64,000 bases of DNA, taken from Paracentrotus lividus. Taxonomy: Eukaryota > Echinodermata > Echinoidea > Camarodonta > Echinidae. The notes beneath the pieces were generated by a model that searched no databases, was not told where the DNA came from, and saw nothing but the letters and a program-made list of their open reading frames with translations. The stretch covers positions 11,306,568 through 11,370,567 of the forward strand of contig CALNVZ010002100.1 in the NCBI GenBank assembly GCA_940671915.1. The letters run 5' to 3'. The translations under genes were made by a program, and so were the position numbers. Positions within the stretch are counted from its first letter, which is position 1. Each line of letters starts with the position of its first letter. This document shows positions 25,301 through 37,987 of this stretch, piece after piece.

Positions 25301-28300
25301 ATATATTTTTTGTATGTCTTGTATTTCTTGTATTCACCGCCTGAAATAAACATATAGAGCTCCATTCCTTCACCGACACCCAACACAAACCAAAAAGATA
25401 AACTTGGAAATGGCACACCTGGTCAGGGGGTCGTAACGGTCAAGAGCATTGATGATGTCACAAGAGGGGTGGATTGTGGGTAAAGTATTACTGGAATGCA
25501 TTAGATGGCAACAATTGCCGCAGGTCTCTTCGCGTGCCGATTGATTGCTTGATTAACAAAGAGGTTTAGACAAAATGCTCCCTTATACCTTTTGATGAAC
25601 TAGAGTGAGATTAAGTTTGTTTTTTTTATCTTAAAGATTGAATCCAACTTGTCCAAATTTGTCAGATGATTGCTTCAAATGTGATATATGACATTTTGTG
25701 GCTTGGAGATGCAGTCTGCTGAAAATTACCCTTTACTCAATATTTTGAAAGTGTTTTGTATGACGATATACTGAAAATTTGGTTTGTTGCATTTTTGTCC
25801 TATCACTATTGTGCAGACATGTTGTCTAACCATATTAAGACAGAATAAATTCCCAAATTTCTTATTGGGCCTTGAAATGCTTTTGCATCTTTACATGTAT
25901 TTTTAAAGTGGATATCATCATTTCCCCCTGATATTTAAATAATTGTTTCCCAAATATTTCCAAACATTTACAAATCTTCTTTGAAATGTATTGTTGAGTA
26001 ATGGTCATCGCATCATTGCATTCTAGGATTTGGGATCAAGTGTCGACTTGGGAATCTTGCGTGAGGTATTTGCACGTCACGCTACACCTATAGGTCAGGA
26101 AGACCAAACCGCTTGCATCCTTTGATTGATTGTTCTAGACTCAAGTGTATGATTACTCCCATTATTTCATTTCAATCGGCGTGGCTTTGCAAGGGATTAT
26201 GGGTAAATCAGGGGGATTGAAACGTTAAAGGTAATTGGATGTTCAAATGGGATTTGTATAGATTTGTAGATTTGAACAAAATCACGAGAGTGGTATTTTT
26301 CTACCAGTAAATGCTTGGAAATGTTACCAGAAGGTTGAGCACAGTATACCTTTCATGTTGTTTTGAGAAGCCACTTAAAAGGTTATTTAATAATGTTTCA
26401 TATTGCAATAATTATAATAATAGTAACACAAAATCGTTTCACTTTAGTTTTGATTTGAGGGCCTGTATGCAAAGTCTCTGATTTTTCTCTTTTTTTTTGG
26501 GGGGGGGGGTGGGGCGGAGGTGGAAAGCTCACTTTTATTTCTTTTCAAACTTTAGTTTAGTCTTATCAATGTATGCATTGGTCTTTAAACTCCATAATGA
26601 TTGTGATGTAAGTATAAAAGATACTTAAAGTGAACTTGAGAGACAGGATTTATGATATAGTAATGGAGTATGTGTCAACTGATGGTGTCGGGCATACTAT
26701 TTCTGATGAAATATCCATTAGTATATCTTAACGAGTAATGAGTCCTAGCTTGAAAATAATTCAAAGGAACCTTATACTATTGTTAAAGTCTGGATGTGCA
26801 ATAGGGTGAAACCTATACTTAGTGGAAGACTTCTCAATAATTCTTTTTAAAAAAAACAAAGAAAATTAGCTGCATCTGGAGAGCCAATAGAGTTTCAACT
26901 CTCTGTGTTAAATTATATGAACCAACACCTCTCTGGTTATGAGCTAATAAATTAGTTTACCCCTTAAAACTTTGGAAGCAATTGACAATAAGATGGCACC
27001 CTTTTTAGCAAACAACAGCAGCTGTTCATCCACTGTCATAAAACATACCACAATGCAAGCAGGTTGGTATTGTGAGATGGCAATTAGTAAGTTTACCTCA
27101 GGGTATCATCTGCTGCATATATAGTCACTCTGTATTGAAGACTTGTTTAAGATGACCAAGTCCCCTTGAAGGAACCAATTCACACCTCCCTGTGATGTCA
27201 TCTGTTGCTTCATTAAGCTTTTTTTGTTGAAGACTTTCTTGCTAAAAGACAGCAATTAGTTAGTTGACACCTCAGGGTATCATCTGTTTCATATATTTTA
27301 AAACAGTCTTGAGGACTTAAAAATTATCAAGTCCCCTTCTAAGAACCAATTCACACCTCCCTGTGATGTCATCTGTTGCTTCACTAAGCTTTTTTGTTGA
27401 AGAATTTCTTGCTAAAACCTACTAAGCTGCATTGAAAACTTTTTCTTGTTAAACCTTATTTCCATAGAACCCATTCACTCTTCTCTGTATAATGTCATCT
27501 GTTGCACAGAGAAGCTTAACTAGGAGAGCCAAATCACACTTTTCCATTATTTAACTCCATTATTTCACATCCTACCACCAAATACTCCCATTGTCCACTC
27601 TCTGAATAGGAAGATGCTTTGAAAACTCACACAAAAGATCGGTTTCAGTCTTTGTTCCATGTTGTCACAAAGTCCCCACTGCCTTATTTCATGTTTGTCC
27701 TCAAGTAATTAGACCTTGTCAGTGGCAAATCCCCTATTACAAATCCTAACTTGCTGTGAAGGGTTATCACGTGATGGTACATAATTTTTGCTTCGATCAC
27801 CAAATCCTCAAAATGTGATCTTTTTAGCACCTTAACGACAATCTTTGGTTCACAGTAAGTTTTTGTCTTGGGATTTGCAATTTGGTTTAATGGGTGTTAG
27901 TAATCAATGTATGAAATTGAAAAACCCATCAGCTGTTATTAATCGTATTCAAACATAATCCTACCTATTAGACCTCTCCATAGCACCCTCCTAACATTCA
28001 GGTTTTCATTTTATAAATGGGAGAAAGTGACATAGTCTCTCAGACAAATGGATCTAAAACCAAAAGAGATGGGATTTTTTTTTTTCAGACGCAATTAAGA
28101 AAAGCAGCAGCAAATTATTCATGAACTTCAAATTAAAATGTGGTTATCTAAAATTGATGACTGTGGTAGTTTATTTTGTGACCAATGACAATCTTCGCAT
28201 TTTTACATAACTAATATAAATTATCAAGACAACGATTTCTTTACACAGTTGTACATCTTACCAAATGAAAGCTTGATTTACTTTAGATTAAATGCACCCC

Positions 28301-31300
28301 TTTCTTATTTCTAAGCCCTTAAACCAACAACTGCTTCTCAATTCTATAAATTTCATCCAAAATGATATTTGCCGTCTTGCCATCTGGCCCTGTTCTTGTC
28401 AATAAGTCTTGTTTGCCAAAGACACTTTATCCCTTTGTACCCATCTCTGTACTGAACAAACGCCGGCTGTCTCCTGCAAACTTAATACCATACATCGAAT
28501 CCTGCCATTTTGTTTGGTTTGACACCAGTAGAACCAACAGCAAGAACAAAATCCAATATTTTGGTTGGAAAGCTGACAATAGGAAACCTGAAAGCTGTTC
28601 CAATTAGTTTCAAAGTTTACTTTGAATAACCAATTGAGCCATTATCAAGAGTTGGGCAATATTTTGTACAGGCAGTATCCCATGACCTTGATAATTAGAG
28701 TGTAAAGTTGCGAAAAAAATGGCTGCTGTCTTCCATCTCCCATATTCTGGAGTAATTACTTCATTTTCCCCATTTTGGTAGAGTCACATCAATGCTGCAT
28801 TTATTCAATCAAAAAATGGGTTTTCAAAATAGGGAGCCAGTAGAAGTGGGTTCATTATCTCTTCATACCACCTTTGAGACCCATCTTCCTATGTGGTTAG
28901 ATTGGTTTGAGGGTGGACCTTTGTACTGTCTAACCATCCTTTGTTTAGGATGGCATGGACTGTCACAACACCAGCACGTGCCCCTCCATCGGTGGAAGGA
29001 TTGCATCAGGGCGGAGTCAATAGATACCATCATACCACCACAGTTTATAGACCCATAATGAGGTTCATTAAACCACATGAAAAATTCATTCATACCAGGA
29101 TGTGAAATTGGAAATATCAAATGAAACTGGGTGAAAAAGACTTCCAAAAGTCTCAAAATTATAATATCAAAGAAAGGAGTTTATATCTTGAGTAGATAAC
29201 AATTTTTTTTTTGTCAAAGTGGATTTGGTTATAGATAGAAAGCAAGACTGTATCAGCTACAGCAATGTAAATTTGAATATATTTTACTCATCTGTAATAT
29301 TTTCATTGTAAGCGGTTGACCTACCCCCCCCCCCCCCCCCCTACGCCCGTCATGAAAAGAAAGGAATCTTTTGAAGTAGAATAAACTGTTGTTTTATGCT
29401 TAAATGGGATAAGAGTATTGAAAACGAGAAGTTAAGGGTCTTTTTAAATAGATTAACTCTTATCCTATCACTTGAAGCCATACGAAATAATGAGAATTAA
29501 TATTGCTACACTTCACAAGACAGAAGCAAATTCTGTTGCATCTTGATGAAGCCATATAAGCGTTCATTGAGTTAACAAGATAACAGGACTTGTTGCAACC
29601 ACAAAGTGAATTCTGATACACTGGTGTAACCATCTGGGTCTTTTTTTAAGCTCCAGAAAATAGGATAGCAGCGACACAATTAGGACCATGCTGTGTGTTC
29701 AAATTGGCAACCAGTTTGACATCACACCTTAGCTCATGCTTCAACTGCTTCACCTTCACTTCCCCAGCTGCTGATAAACTAGAAACATTTCTAATCCACC
29801 TCAAAATAGGACCTGAATTAACATCTGCTTACCAGGCAGCCTTGTCCCTAATAAAATGAGGGTGTTCAGGTTAATTGATCGAACTCTACACACCCCAGTC
29901 AAGAGAAGAATAGAAAAGACAGAAAGAAAGATAGATTTTTTTTCCATCCTAAAGCCCCCCAAGCCCTTCTTTTCATTCCTCAACACACTGTTTGTCATCT
30001 ATTGTATTTATCTTGGCTTTGGAAGGGGCGCGTGCCAGGCCCTAGCTGCAGCCTGACGCCCGCCCCACGCTACCCCAACAATAGCCCCATGCCAAGCGAC
30101 AATTGTTTGGCTTTGGTGACTCCTAAGCTCGGGATGAAGGGATAGCAGAGAATCAATAAAGGACCGGTGTTAGAGGCGCAGGCCAGCCACAAGACCGACT
30201 CACGCTCCAACCAAAATGTCTACCTATATTTTTCCATGCCATCTAGTGCTTAATTTGCCCTAATGGAATTTGTTGTTTTTATAAGATCTGCATGATAATT
30301 GTTGTAAAAAGAATAGGCTGCCACCGTTGTTTTCCTACACCCAGAAACTGATGCAAGTTGTTCCTACATGGTTTAACCCGGGATTACTCATGTTCTCCCG
30401 AAGGCAAGATTAAAAGTGGGAAAGAGAATGAAGGAATGAAAAACTTTATTAGAAAAATTGAGGGTGTGTATTAAAGAATAAGAGAGAAAGAGGGAGAGAG
30501 AGAGAGAGGGAGTGAGAAACAAAAGGCTCAAACAAGTTCCAAGATTGAACCATATTGTGGTTGCCTCTTCTTGTTTTCTTCTACAGAACTTTGAACTGGT
30601 TCTGCACCTGGGGGCAATGTAAAAATTGAAAGAAACCTCATTATAACTTTCAAAACTGGCCGAAAGATTAAAAGAGTACCAAACAAGTGGCCTGAAACCG
30701 GCAAAGCATTTGGAAGAAAGTCAATTGTGCTGAAAATTCAGACAAGTCATATTGTGGCAAGTCAATCTAGTGAGATTTCGTACAGTAACGTTTTCTCCTC
30801 CATAACAAAGCCTATATAGCTACTAAACCATACTTACCGGGTGTTTGCCCACAGGGAATGAATTACACTTTCAGACCTTGATTAGCAAATTTTTTAGGAA
30901 ATTGTAAGGTTATTCAGGTCACTTGATTGAGAACAGGACAAAAGCACAGCTGAGGCTTCATTTGTGTTTGGCAATACATATAGAAATGATGGCCAAGGAG
31001 AGCTTGGAAAACTTTTTTTGACCATTTAATGCACATTAAGCTTGCAGTCAAAAAAAGACTATAAATTTTTTTTCAGTATTATTTTTTTCATTATTATAAT
31101 GTTTATTTTAAGACAAATGAAGAAGATATTCATTGGCCTATTCAAATAAAGTGTAATTTTTTCCATTTTTAGTATAGCAAAGCAGAATAAAAGAAATGCA
31201 AAAATAAAACAAAATGTGAAAAAATATAGATTTGTGATAAATGCATAAAAATTAGGGTGTGATTGAGATACAATACCAATATTTCAGTGAAACAAACAAG

Positions 31301-33007
31301 TTCATTTTTTCCATCTCAGCAGAATCAAACAAGTTAAATAATGTATTGGTATACTGCTATAAGTACTAGTCAGAAAGCCCTAAAGAGTGAAAAACAATAT
31401 AAGATGGGTAGCCTGACTGTAATACCATATTCAATAGGATGTATTGTGTATGCAAACAATGTCCCCCAATATTGCCCCACTCCCAACAGGCTTATGCCCC
31501 AGGGGATTTATTGGATAATCTACCCTTTAGGTAAAACTACCCCTTTAGTCATCTCATTTTGAAGCATTGTCCTGCGATTCTGTTGTTTTCAGTATTTAAC
31601 TCCACCATACCCATCTGCCAAGCCCAGGCTAATCACTTGTGTTTGTATGGGATGGGTATGTGATAGACACAGTGGGGAGGGAAACCTTTGTGAGTTAAGA
31701 CCATCAACTGAAACCTAAGAAGTTTAAGATGGGATGATGAGAGTGGATTGGGAGGGGCTTTGTAAATATCGTCCAGAAAGAATCACCAGATCCACCATCT
31801 TCTTCAACTAAAATTGCTGTCTTGTTTATATGGGAGGGATGTGTGAAAGACACAGGGGGAGGGAAACTTTTGTGAATGAGACCATTAACTGAAACCTAAG
31901 AAATTTAAGGTGCCTTGGTGGGAAAAGGGATGAGGGAGATGCTGAACTTTAAATAGAGTTCCAAAGAAAAGTCTAGCCATATCCACCCCTTTCTTCCTTA
32001 TCTTATCCACAAAAAAAAAAAAAAAAAAAAAAATTTATAAAACTTTTAAAACTAACCATACACTTAATAAAATAAAGCCATCTACCATCATTGCTAGATT
32101 TTCTTCCAAATGTCAATAAAGGACATGTCTTTTATAAAAAAAAGAATGCCATTAATTCTCACCAAAATTCTTATATTCCCAAATTTCAAAGCCCCTCCCT
32201 GATTGAAGAAAAAAGTGGTAGAGGAATAAACCCGAAAAAAAAATCAATTCCTCTCTAGAATTGATGAGAAATTTACATGCATAATGACCTTCATGGGTCT
32301 AGTTTCTACCAATCAATTTTAATAATCCGGGTTGTTTTGCAAACCATGGTCAAACATTGTAGCAACTGTCTATTGATTTGGTGATGGTGTGTGTGTTATT
32401 TGAAGTATTTCAAGTATTGTCAAATGTCAGAATAAGACAGCTTGAACAAACACCCTTGAAATTTTGAAATATCTAAAACGTAAATGATACCTCAATTTAC
32501 ATTTATATACCATAGATTCAAATTTCAGATATTCTCAAAAGAAGATAAGTTATGTTACATACATTAATCATGGAATTCTTGTAATTAAATGCCTGAGTAT
32601 TTTTAATAGCTAGGTATGTTATATATAACTACATAAATACAAAATTTATAGATTCAGTTAAAATTTGGGATGAGGTTAAAGAATTCTTATAGAAACCCCT
32701 CATATGAAAATATAGTATGATTTTAATGACAAATTTACTGCCATGCTTGTAAAAGAAACGTTTGTCGTTACGTAGAGAATTTAAGCCAGGCAATCAAAGA
32801 AAACTTGGAAGAAAGTTGAAGTAAAATGTTTGTGAATGTGATGTACTTACCATAATCTGAATCACAGTAATGCTGCTGGGGATGCTTGGGCAAACAGGTA
32901 CAAGCTTGGACAAGGTCCGACTTTGAGAAGAAACAGCAGAGCAGTAAAACCATGGACATCATCATCATCACCATGCTTCTTTTCAATGCCTGATGTAGCG
33001 CCTCCAT
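19214..33007 (-). CDS. TIMP A: complete TIMP metalloproteinase inhibitor, 4 coding exons
   Basis: TIMPs are secreted proteins that block metalloproteinases by inserting their N-terminal CxC segment into the active-site cleft. Four exons (33007-32851, 22386-22129, 21626-21505, 19396-19214) join with phases 1, 1, 0 into a 239-residue protein. It has a signal peptide of about 35 residues ending VQA, then the mature start CTCLPKHPQ. The first three cysteines fall at mature positions 1, 3 and 13 exactly as in the family, and Thr at position 2 is as in TIMP-1/3. The N-domain continues through IRVK, the MCGVG connector and FCDW, and the C-domain begins at about residue 180. All 12 canonical cysteines are present plus an extra pair (residues 210 and 235). 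One exon covers what vertebrates split in two. Which TIMP orthologue this is cannot be stated. Confidence 0.93.
19397..21504 (-). other. TIMP A intron 3
   Basis: No coding content seen. It holds a poly-C run next to a poly-A run (20050-20081) and low-complexity AT-rich DNA. Confidence 0.6.
21505..21626 (-). CDS. TIMP A exon 3: FCDW to CSC segment
   Basis: The acceptor GTTCACAG precedes 21626, and the donor CAT|GTAAGT follows 21505. With the G carried over, 41 residues read GTFGHGGLNFNFCDWHHSW, then KTVTPKQRKGLRYWYAENCSCH. They match vertebrate TIMP exon 4 (LCDF..W..L...QK..L...Y..GCECK). The FCDW Cys is the partner of mature Cys3, and the CSC pair corresponds to the last N-domain and first C-domain cysteines. 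The exon is too short and out of context to stand out as an ORF. Confidence 0.92.
22129..22386 (-). CDS. TIMP A exon 2: strands A-B, AB loop and CGV connector
   Basis: The acceptor CCCCTTTGCAG precedes 22386, and the donor ATGG|GTAAGT follows 22129. It encodes 86 residues: AIRVKIF (strand A), an AB loop of some 38 residues rich in charge and proline (RYEIEDPEIPDLPIEVLS), VIQKVYKGFEKL (strand B region), then the C-connector YDSMCGVG, whose Cys pairs with mature Cys1 in known TIMPs, and EIYVIMG. It corresponds to vertebrate exons 2 and 3 fused, since no intron interrupts the KVYKG region. Confidence 0.93.
22130..22850. other. Exon 2 of TIMP A and start of intron 1
   Basis: Beyond the exon acceptor at 22387 the sequence is AT-rich intron with no further exon recognised. 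Confidence 0.3.
23860..24060. repeat. GA-rich microsatellite
   Basis: Interrupted GA and GTGT tracts with three similar subunits of the form GAGAGTNTGTTTTTGTGTGTG. ORFs on the opposite strand are CT-repeat artefacts. Confidence 0.85.
25390..25570. promoter_or_regulatory. GC-elevated island, candidate enhancer
   Basis: The island stands out from AT-rich intron. It has a CRE-like GATGATGTCAC near 25453, ATTGTGGGTAAAG near 25477 and GATTGATTGCTTGATTAAC near 25541. It lies in TIMP A intron 1. Function inferred from composition only. Confidence 0.2.
26020..26225. promoter_or_regulatory. GC-elevated island, candidate enhancer
   Basis: It contains GTGTCGACTTG, GCACGTCACGC (CRE/E-box-like), TTTGATTGATTG and GGGATTATGGGTAAATC. 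The GGGTAAA word recurs from the island at 25390. Regulatory role inferred from composition only. Confidence 0.2.
27080..27520. repeat. ~172-bp tandem duplication with a third decayed copy
   Basis: Copies at about 27080-27251 and 27252-27420 share CTCAGGGTATCATCTG, CAAGTCCCCTT, TTCACACCTCCCTGTGATGT and GCTTTTTTTGTTGAAGA. A weaker third copy to about 27520 keeps ATGTCATCTGTTGC and AAGCTT. Confidence 0.85.
29322..29342. repeat. Poly-C run
   Basis: About 20 consecutive C. Similar C or G homopolymers occur near 9400, 20050, 26500, 45617 and 59705. Confidence 0.9.
30000..30215. promoter_or_regulatory. GC-rich island with Sox-type palindrome
   Basis: The most GC-rich part of TIMP A intron 1. GCCAAGCGACAATTGTTTGG and the following C (30091-30111) form an imperfect palindrome around ACAATTGT, two face-to-face ACAAT cores. 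Another ACAAT lies just upstream at 30078. Such cores bind Sox factors. Enhancer function is inference. Confidence 0.25.
31601..31960. repeat. ~183-bp tandem duplication
   Basis: Two diverged copies share GTTTGTATGGGATGG / GTTTATATGGGAGGG (31641 and 31824), GACACAG..GGGAGGGAAAC and ACTGAAACCTAAGAA. No coding content. Confidence 0.8.
32009..32032. repeat. Poly-A run
   Basis: About 23 A in a row. Comparable runs occur near 36310-36338 and 40150-40172. Confidence 0.9.
32851..33007 (-). CDS. TIMP A exon 1: signal peptide and CTC reactive N-terminus
   Basis: The start ATG at 33007-33005 has a favourable context (A at -3, G at +4) and an in-frame TGA a few codons upstream, so it is the first in-frame Met. 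The 52 codons encode a short basic n-region (MEALHQALKRS), a hydrophobic core with a Met-rich MVMMMMSM stretch and LLLCCFF, and a likely cleavage after VQA. The mature segment CTCLPKHPQQHYCDSDY follows. Exon end G|GTAAGT leaves phase 1. The Met run comes from a short ATG trinucleotide repeat (32959-32976 region). Confidence 0.93.
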
Positions 33008-34220
33008 CTTTAATCAGACGTGTTGTTTACTACTAACGATGAAGCGGGAGAGATGCTCTTCGACGGGGTGTAACTTTAGGCGTGGAATTCTTTCGAGTAA
33101 GATTACACCTCAATGGCATCTCATTCAAGTTTGGGTGAGAGAGAGAGCGATCAAGAAAAGAGATTCAGATACGACCTTCTTGGTTGATGTTTTGAAATGG
33201 TACTGAAGAAAGTGGTAGGAAAACAAGTGATGTAATTGTTGCCCCAATGTCGGTCCTAAATCCTGCTAACTCGGCTGGAGATGGCTTATTAGCGGATGGA
33301 TAAAGTCAAAGTATGAACAATGTACTGGATTGACTCCAGCACCAATTCACAGCATGTGCGACAACCAGATCCAAGGGAATATTTGTGGCTTATTAGTATT
33401 TTTCAACAAAATTTTGCTGTATTCTCTTTTAGCCTCAAAGAAGTAGAAATAATGATGTTGACTGTCTGAAGTCCAAATGCTGACTGCTCTCTCTCCTTGC
33501 TCTCTTCTAGAAAGCTAAAGTTGTTTTCCTTCTTTACCAACCAGCCAGCCAGACTATCCCAATGAGATGAAGAATAGATGATGATGCTCGGCTGAGCTCT
33601 GCTAGTCAAGACAATTGATTCGGCACGCGAGGGCACATGGGGCTTTTGATAGCTCTCGCATGAATAACTCTTCTACCGCAGTTAGAGTTCAAACAAAAGT
33701 CTGGCCAACGCATGGAAGTAGAAGTGGTGAAAAAAAAAAGAGGATAGAAACGGAGATGAATGCTCTTGCTGTACTCCTCAAACGAGTGTTTGATAGGGGA
33801 GAGAGAGAGAGAGAGAGAATGGTGCTTGTATTAGGCACAAGAGCAAACCCAGTAAATAAGCACCCAGCTTCCAAAGTATGTGCACTCTACCACCCCCATG
33901 TACAGACGAGAACAAAAGAAGTCGCGTGGCAGCGGGACCAAGGAGCACGCACTCATGCACCCATTCGATCAGACCCCTAGCACAATGAACTCCAACTCGC
34001 TTGGTTGGCTAGCTTCTGGTGGTAGTAGCTAGCAGGCTATTGGATCAAACATACAAAACTATATGCTAGCTCAATGCTACAAAGTCTTTAGCATGCATTA
34101 TTGATGAAGCGGTGTACATGCATATTTAGTAGAGTTTTAATGGGCTCAGGGCACGCGCCTGTAGCACCTGGTATGGGTCTTTGTTTACACACGCACTCGT
34201 GCCTATTCAACTAACTAGAC
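33008..34220 (-). promoter_or_regulatory. TIMP A 5' UTR and presumed promoter region
   Basis: Sequence directly upstream of the TIMP A start. It is more GC-rich than the introns, with a (GA)n run at 33799-33818 and many short GC-rich words between 33600 and 34220. No clear TATA box was seen on the minus strand near the start, and the transcription start cannot be placed. ORFs on the + strand here have no recognisable product. Confidence 0.35.
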
Positions 34221-37200
34221 CCCCTCTATCTTTCTTTATCATTTTATGTCCACATAGACCCTCAATAAAAAAAAGGAGATAAAATACAAAATGAAACCAT
34301 CCAGATAGGAACTTCTGTTAAGGTACATAACCATAGTGTACATGAGGCTGCAGGTGCATGTATGGTTTCAATTAGGATCTGTGAGGATTAATTTTGTTTC
34401 TATTATGAACCAATTTAGTTTCATTTGATGCTGATATGGCTGCCTGTAGCTTTACAAATAGATAATTATGATAATAAATGATTGAATTATATTAATTGAA
34501 GGGCAATTAAGAAAGAGAAACAGAGAGAACAGAAATATCTGAAGATCTGATATAACAAGAGGCTTATACATATTCAGATGTACATGTAGTTCATTTTACA
34601 AAAATGTATGCCATACTATTTGTGATAATATATTTTATTTATGGGTATCTTTGAAGAGTCTAGGAAGGCATGAAGTCACAAAAATTACTACCATTAACAG
34701 TTTTTTAATGAAACATTTGGAACTAAAAAAAAATTATGACAACAGGTGTATATATTTTTTCATTAAGATTTATGATTATGATTCTCTCTAAATTATCCGT
34801 ATATTATTTTTAGTAAGTTAGCTTCTTGTTTCCTTTTCTTCTCCTTTTCTATCTATCATCTTTCGATCTTTATCTCAATTTCTTCTTCCTTTTTTTTTTC
34901 CATTTTAACAAAAGGAAAGTTGTACAAAATCCACTCCCATTTTGAAGCAAGTTTGACAATTTGAAGATTCCTGTAGAAAGTACAACAAGACTTTTCAAAC
35001 TTCCATAAATCTTTGGTTTTAAAACCGATTTGAATAAGACTTTTTAAAATTGCTCTTCTCATGTTGCTCTTCTATATAAAATTGATTCTGTCCATGGGTT
35101 TTGGTATTAATATTTTTTCTTCTGGTACATCCTCTGTCTCTAGTCATAAAAAATGTACTTCTTAAACAATGTATTTGATTGTGTTGTTTATCATATTTCT
35201 CTGTTAAAAACATTTAATTTTTGTACCAATCTAATCCTCAACATCTACATTTCTCTTTCTCTCTCTTCTTTCTCATTATCTTTGCATCTCTCTCTCTCTC
35301 TCTCTTTCTCTCTCTTCTTTCTCATTATCTTTGCATTCTCTCTCTCTCTCTCTTCTCTCTCTTCTTTCTCTCTTTTTCTCATGTCTTCATATTACCTGTC
35401 TAAATATTAATGCATAGAAAATGAACTCATTAGCCTTCAAAATTATACCTATTGAATAAACATTCATATCACCAGCTGTTGATGTCTTCTACTCTTTATC
35501 TTCTTATCAGCAGATTACTGGATTAGCTCCATTTCAGTTTTATTCTATACCATCAATCTACTTAGCAATTGATCTCTGTTATAACTGTGCTTGTTTACAA
35601 ACAAAAGCCTAGACCAGACACAATATAGGTTTGTTATCCATTACATGATAGGTTAGATTAACCCATTGAAGACTGATTCTGTCATTACAGGAAGCATCTG
35701 CTTCTCGTAGTCGAGGTGTTAAAGCTGGAGTATAGAATTGGTAAATCACAAAATATATTTTTTCAAATTTTGAGATTCCTTTGAAAAATAATGAAAGGTA
35801 ATATTATAAAACAAATCACTTGAAAAATGATATCTAAAAGTTATAATAAATGTGCATAATATTACTATTTTAAAAAAAGCTTGGGTCCCTGCAAATTGGC
35901 TTTATTCTCTTTTTTCAATATGAAACTAATTTACAGACACGGATGAGGTAGAAAAAGCATGCCAAATCTGCTCACACTGCCAAATTCAAATTTTCACAAA
36001 GATTCAATGCGTAAAAATTAATGCTATTGTCATTTTGCTTGTTTTTATAGTCTAAAGTATTTCAAAAGAGACCCATATCATTGATATGATTCAGTCTTAC
36101 CAAGACTATAACCAAGCTTTAAAAATTGATGGATATGATATGACGGCCTGTACGGCCTGTAAGTATACGGTTTTTTATCTTTGGAGCGCCAGAACTGAGA
36201 GCCAGTAACTGAGTTGGCAAAGCTCTATAATAACAGAGAAATAGAAACTCTGCGAATATAATATAGAATAATGCTGTCTATTTTATAAACAGCTATTCCT
36301 TGCTGTTGCAGATACAAAAAAAAAAAAAAAAAAAAAAAGGAACACAAAGACAACAAAAATTTATCAAAGAACATATACTTTAATTATGAGAATTCTGAAA
36401 GCAAGCAATACTAAAATGAATCAAACAAAAATAGACACATCAATTATTAAATCCCAAAAGACTCCATAATTATAGCTTTATAGTCTTTTGAAAACTTTGC
36501 AATGCTTTAGATGGAAGAATATTATGTAAAAAGAGATATGATGAAGTTTATTACAATTCTATTTTCTTACTATATTTTGTGACTTAACCACCAATTTTAA
36601 TATAACCTTTATTTACCAGCATAAATGTTGTAAATTTCAAAGTTGTAGAAGTAGATAACAAAAGAAAATAAATAAATTAAGAAAGAGAGTTACATTAGAA
36701 GAGTAAGGAAAAGAAAGAACTATAAGTGTAAGGATCAGGAGAAGTGGTTGCGCTGCTGATAGTTGAAGTAGAGGTAGAAGTATTATGGGAATATATGGCA
36801 GTGGTATAAGTAAAAACAATTCTATTAAGTCACGCAAAAGGCATCAGAAGAAAATAGGGAAAATAGTTTGAGTGCATAAATTTCCCTTCCTAAGAAATAG
36901 TTTATAGAGGTAGGTATTAAGAAATGATAATCTAATCTGTACAAGATAATTAGACTGCAATAAAACTGTCTGTTACATGTAGGACAATGTGAACAATCAC
37001 ATCATTTTTGTGTCTCTTTGTATTAACTTGAAGGAAATAGATATTTATCTAACATTATATACAATATTACATGATACAAACAATCACTTTATTTGTCAAA
37101 GTATGAGTTATTTATTTGAAATATATGAATTATGATGAACATTACAAATGATTTGAAATATTTACATGAACCAGCCTTTTTAACTTCACTTGTATTGTTT

Positions 37201-37987
37201 TCCTTTCCTCTGTATCAGTCATCTCAACATGACTACAAACCCAACCAATTTTTTTCTTCTTCTTTTTTTTTGTTTTTTGGAAGACAATGACAAGAAAAAA
37301 ATGATGCAAATAAATTATAATTTATTTAAAGAAATGAAAGAAATACGCTAATTTTTCTTAAAGAATGTGAATAAACATACCAGGGGGAATAATCAATATT
37401 TACAACAAATTGAAGACTTATAGAAGAAAAAGCAATGTCAAGTACTAGATGCTGACCAAATGAAGACACAACACAATTTGTCACTAGTTTTATGAACAGT
37501 GACATTATTTTGTGAAACAAGCAATAAATTGTCTGATAAACACTTCTTAAAAATCTTTGCTTTTGTTCAAATAGTAAAGAAAATATATGAATGTTTAATA
37601 TTCAGTACATATAATTTTGAAAACACTTCCACACCACTTGGACAAAATATCTTTTCTACTACTCTGAAAATATAATTGCTTCCTTATTTGTATATCGAAA
37701 TGATTACTAAATTTTTGAAGTGAAAATACTGCTGAGTTATGTGTATAATTCTAATTATCAATTGATGTTCATATTTTTTCCTACAAACCCATATGACTTG
37801 AAAAAAAAAAAAACAATGAGATAATTCTCTTAGCTTTTTGTCACCTTGTGAACAGACAGAGATCAAGAATAACATTTTCTTTTAAATATCTGGTTGTCCT
37901 ATTCAACAGAGGAAATTGCATGAACGCGGTTTAGTAAGAAAAAGTACATTTAAATATATTACGCGTAAGTGTTAATGATGGTCTAAA
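34221..37987. other. DNA between the two TIMP genes, no gene seen
   Basis: AT-rich, with a CT microsatellite at 35251-35392 and a poly-A run near 36311-36338. No exon, RNA gene or clear repeat family beyond these. Confidence 0.4.
35251..35392. repeat. CT-rich microsatellite with internal duplication
   Basis: The segment CTCTCTTCTTTCTCATTATCTTTGCAT occurs twice (about 35260 and 35311), separated and followed by (TC)n. Confidence 0.85.

Larger units (their letters stand above)
22387..32850 (-). other. TIMP A intron 1 (10.5 kb)
   Basis: Bounded by GTAAGT at 32850 and GCAG at 22387. It carries the GA microsatellite at 23860-24060, tandem duplications near 27080 and 31601, a poly-C run, and several GC-elevated islands described separately. 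No exon was found. Confidence 0.8.

Noticed and set aside
28362-29156. Several 80-97-codon ORFs on both strands
   Set aside because: No recognisable domain, no splice sites in phase with either gene, and mutually overlapping frames.
33615-33980. 121-codon + strand ORF upstream of TIMP A
   Set aside because: Passes through a GA microsatellite, has no recognisable product, and lies over the presumed TIMP A promoter region.
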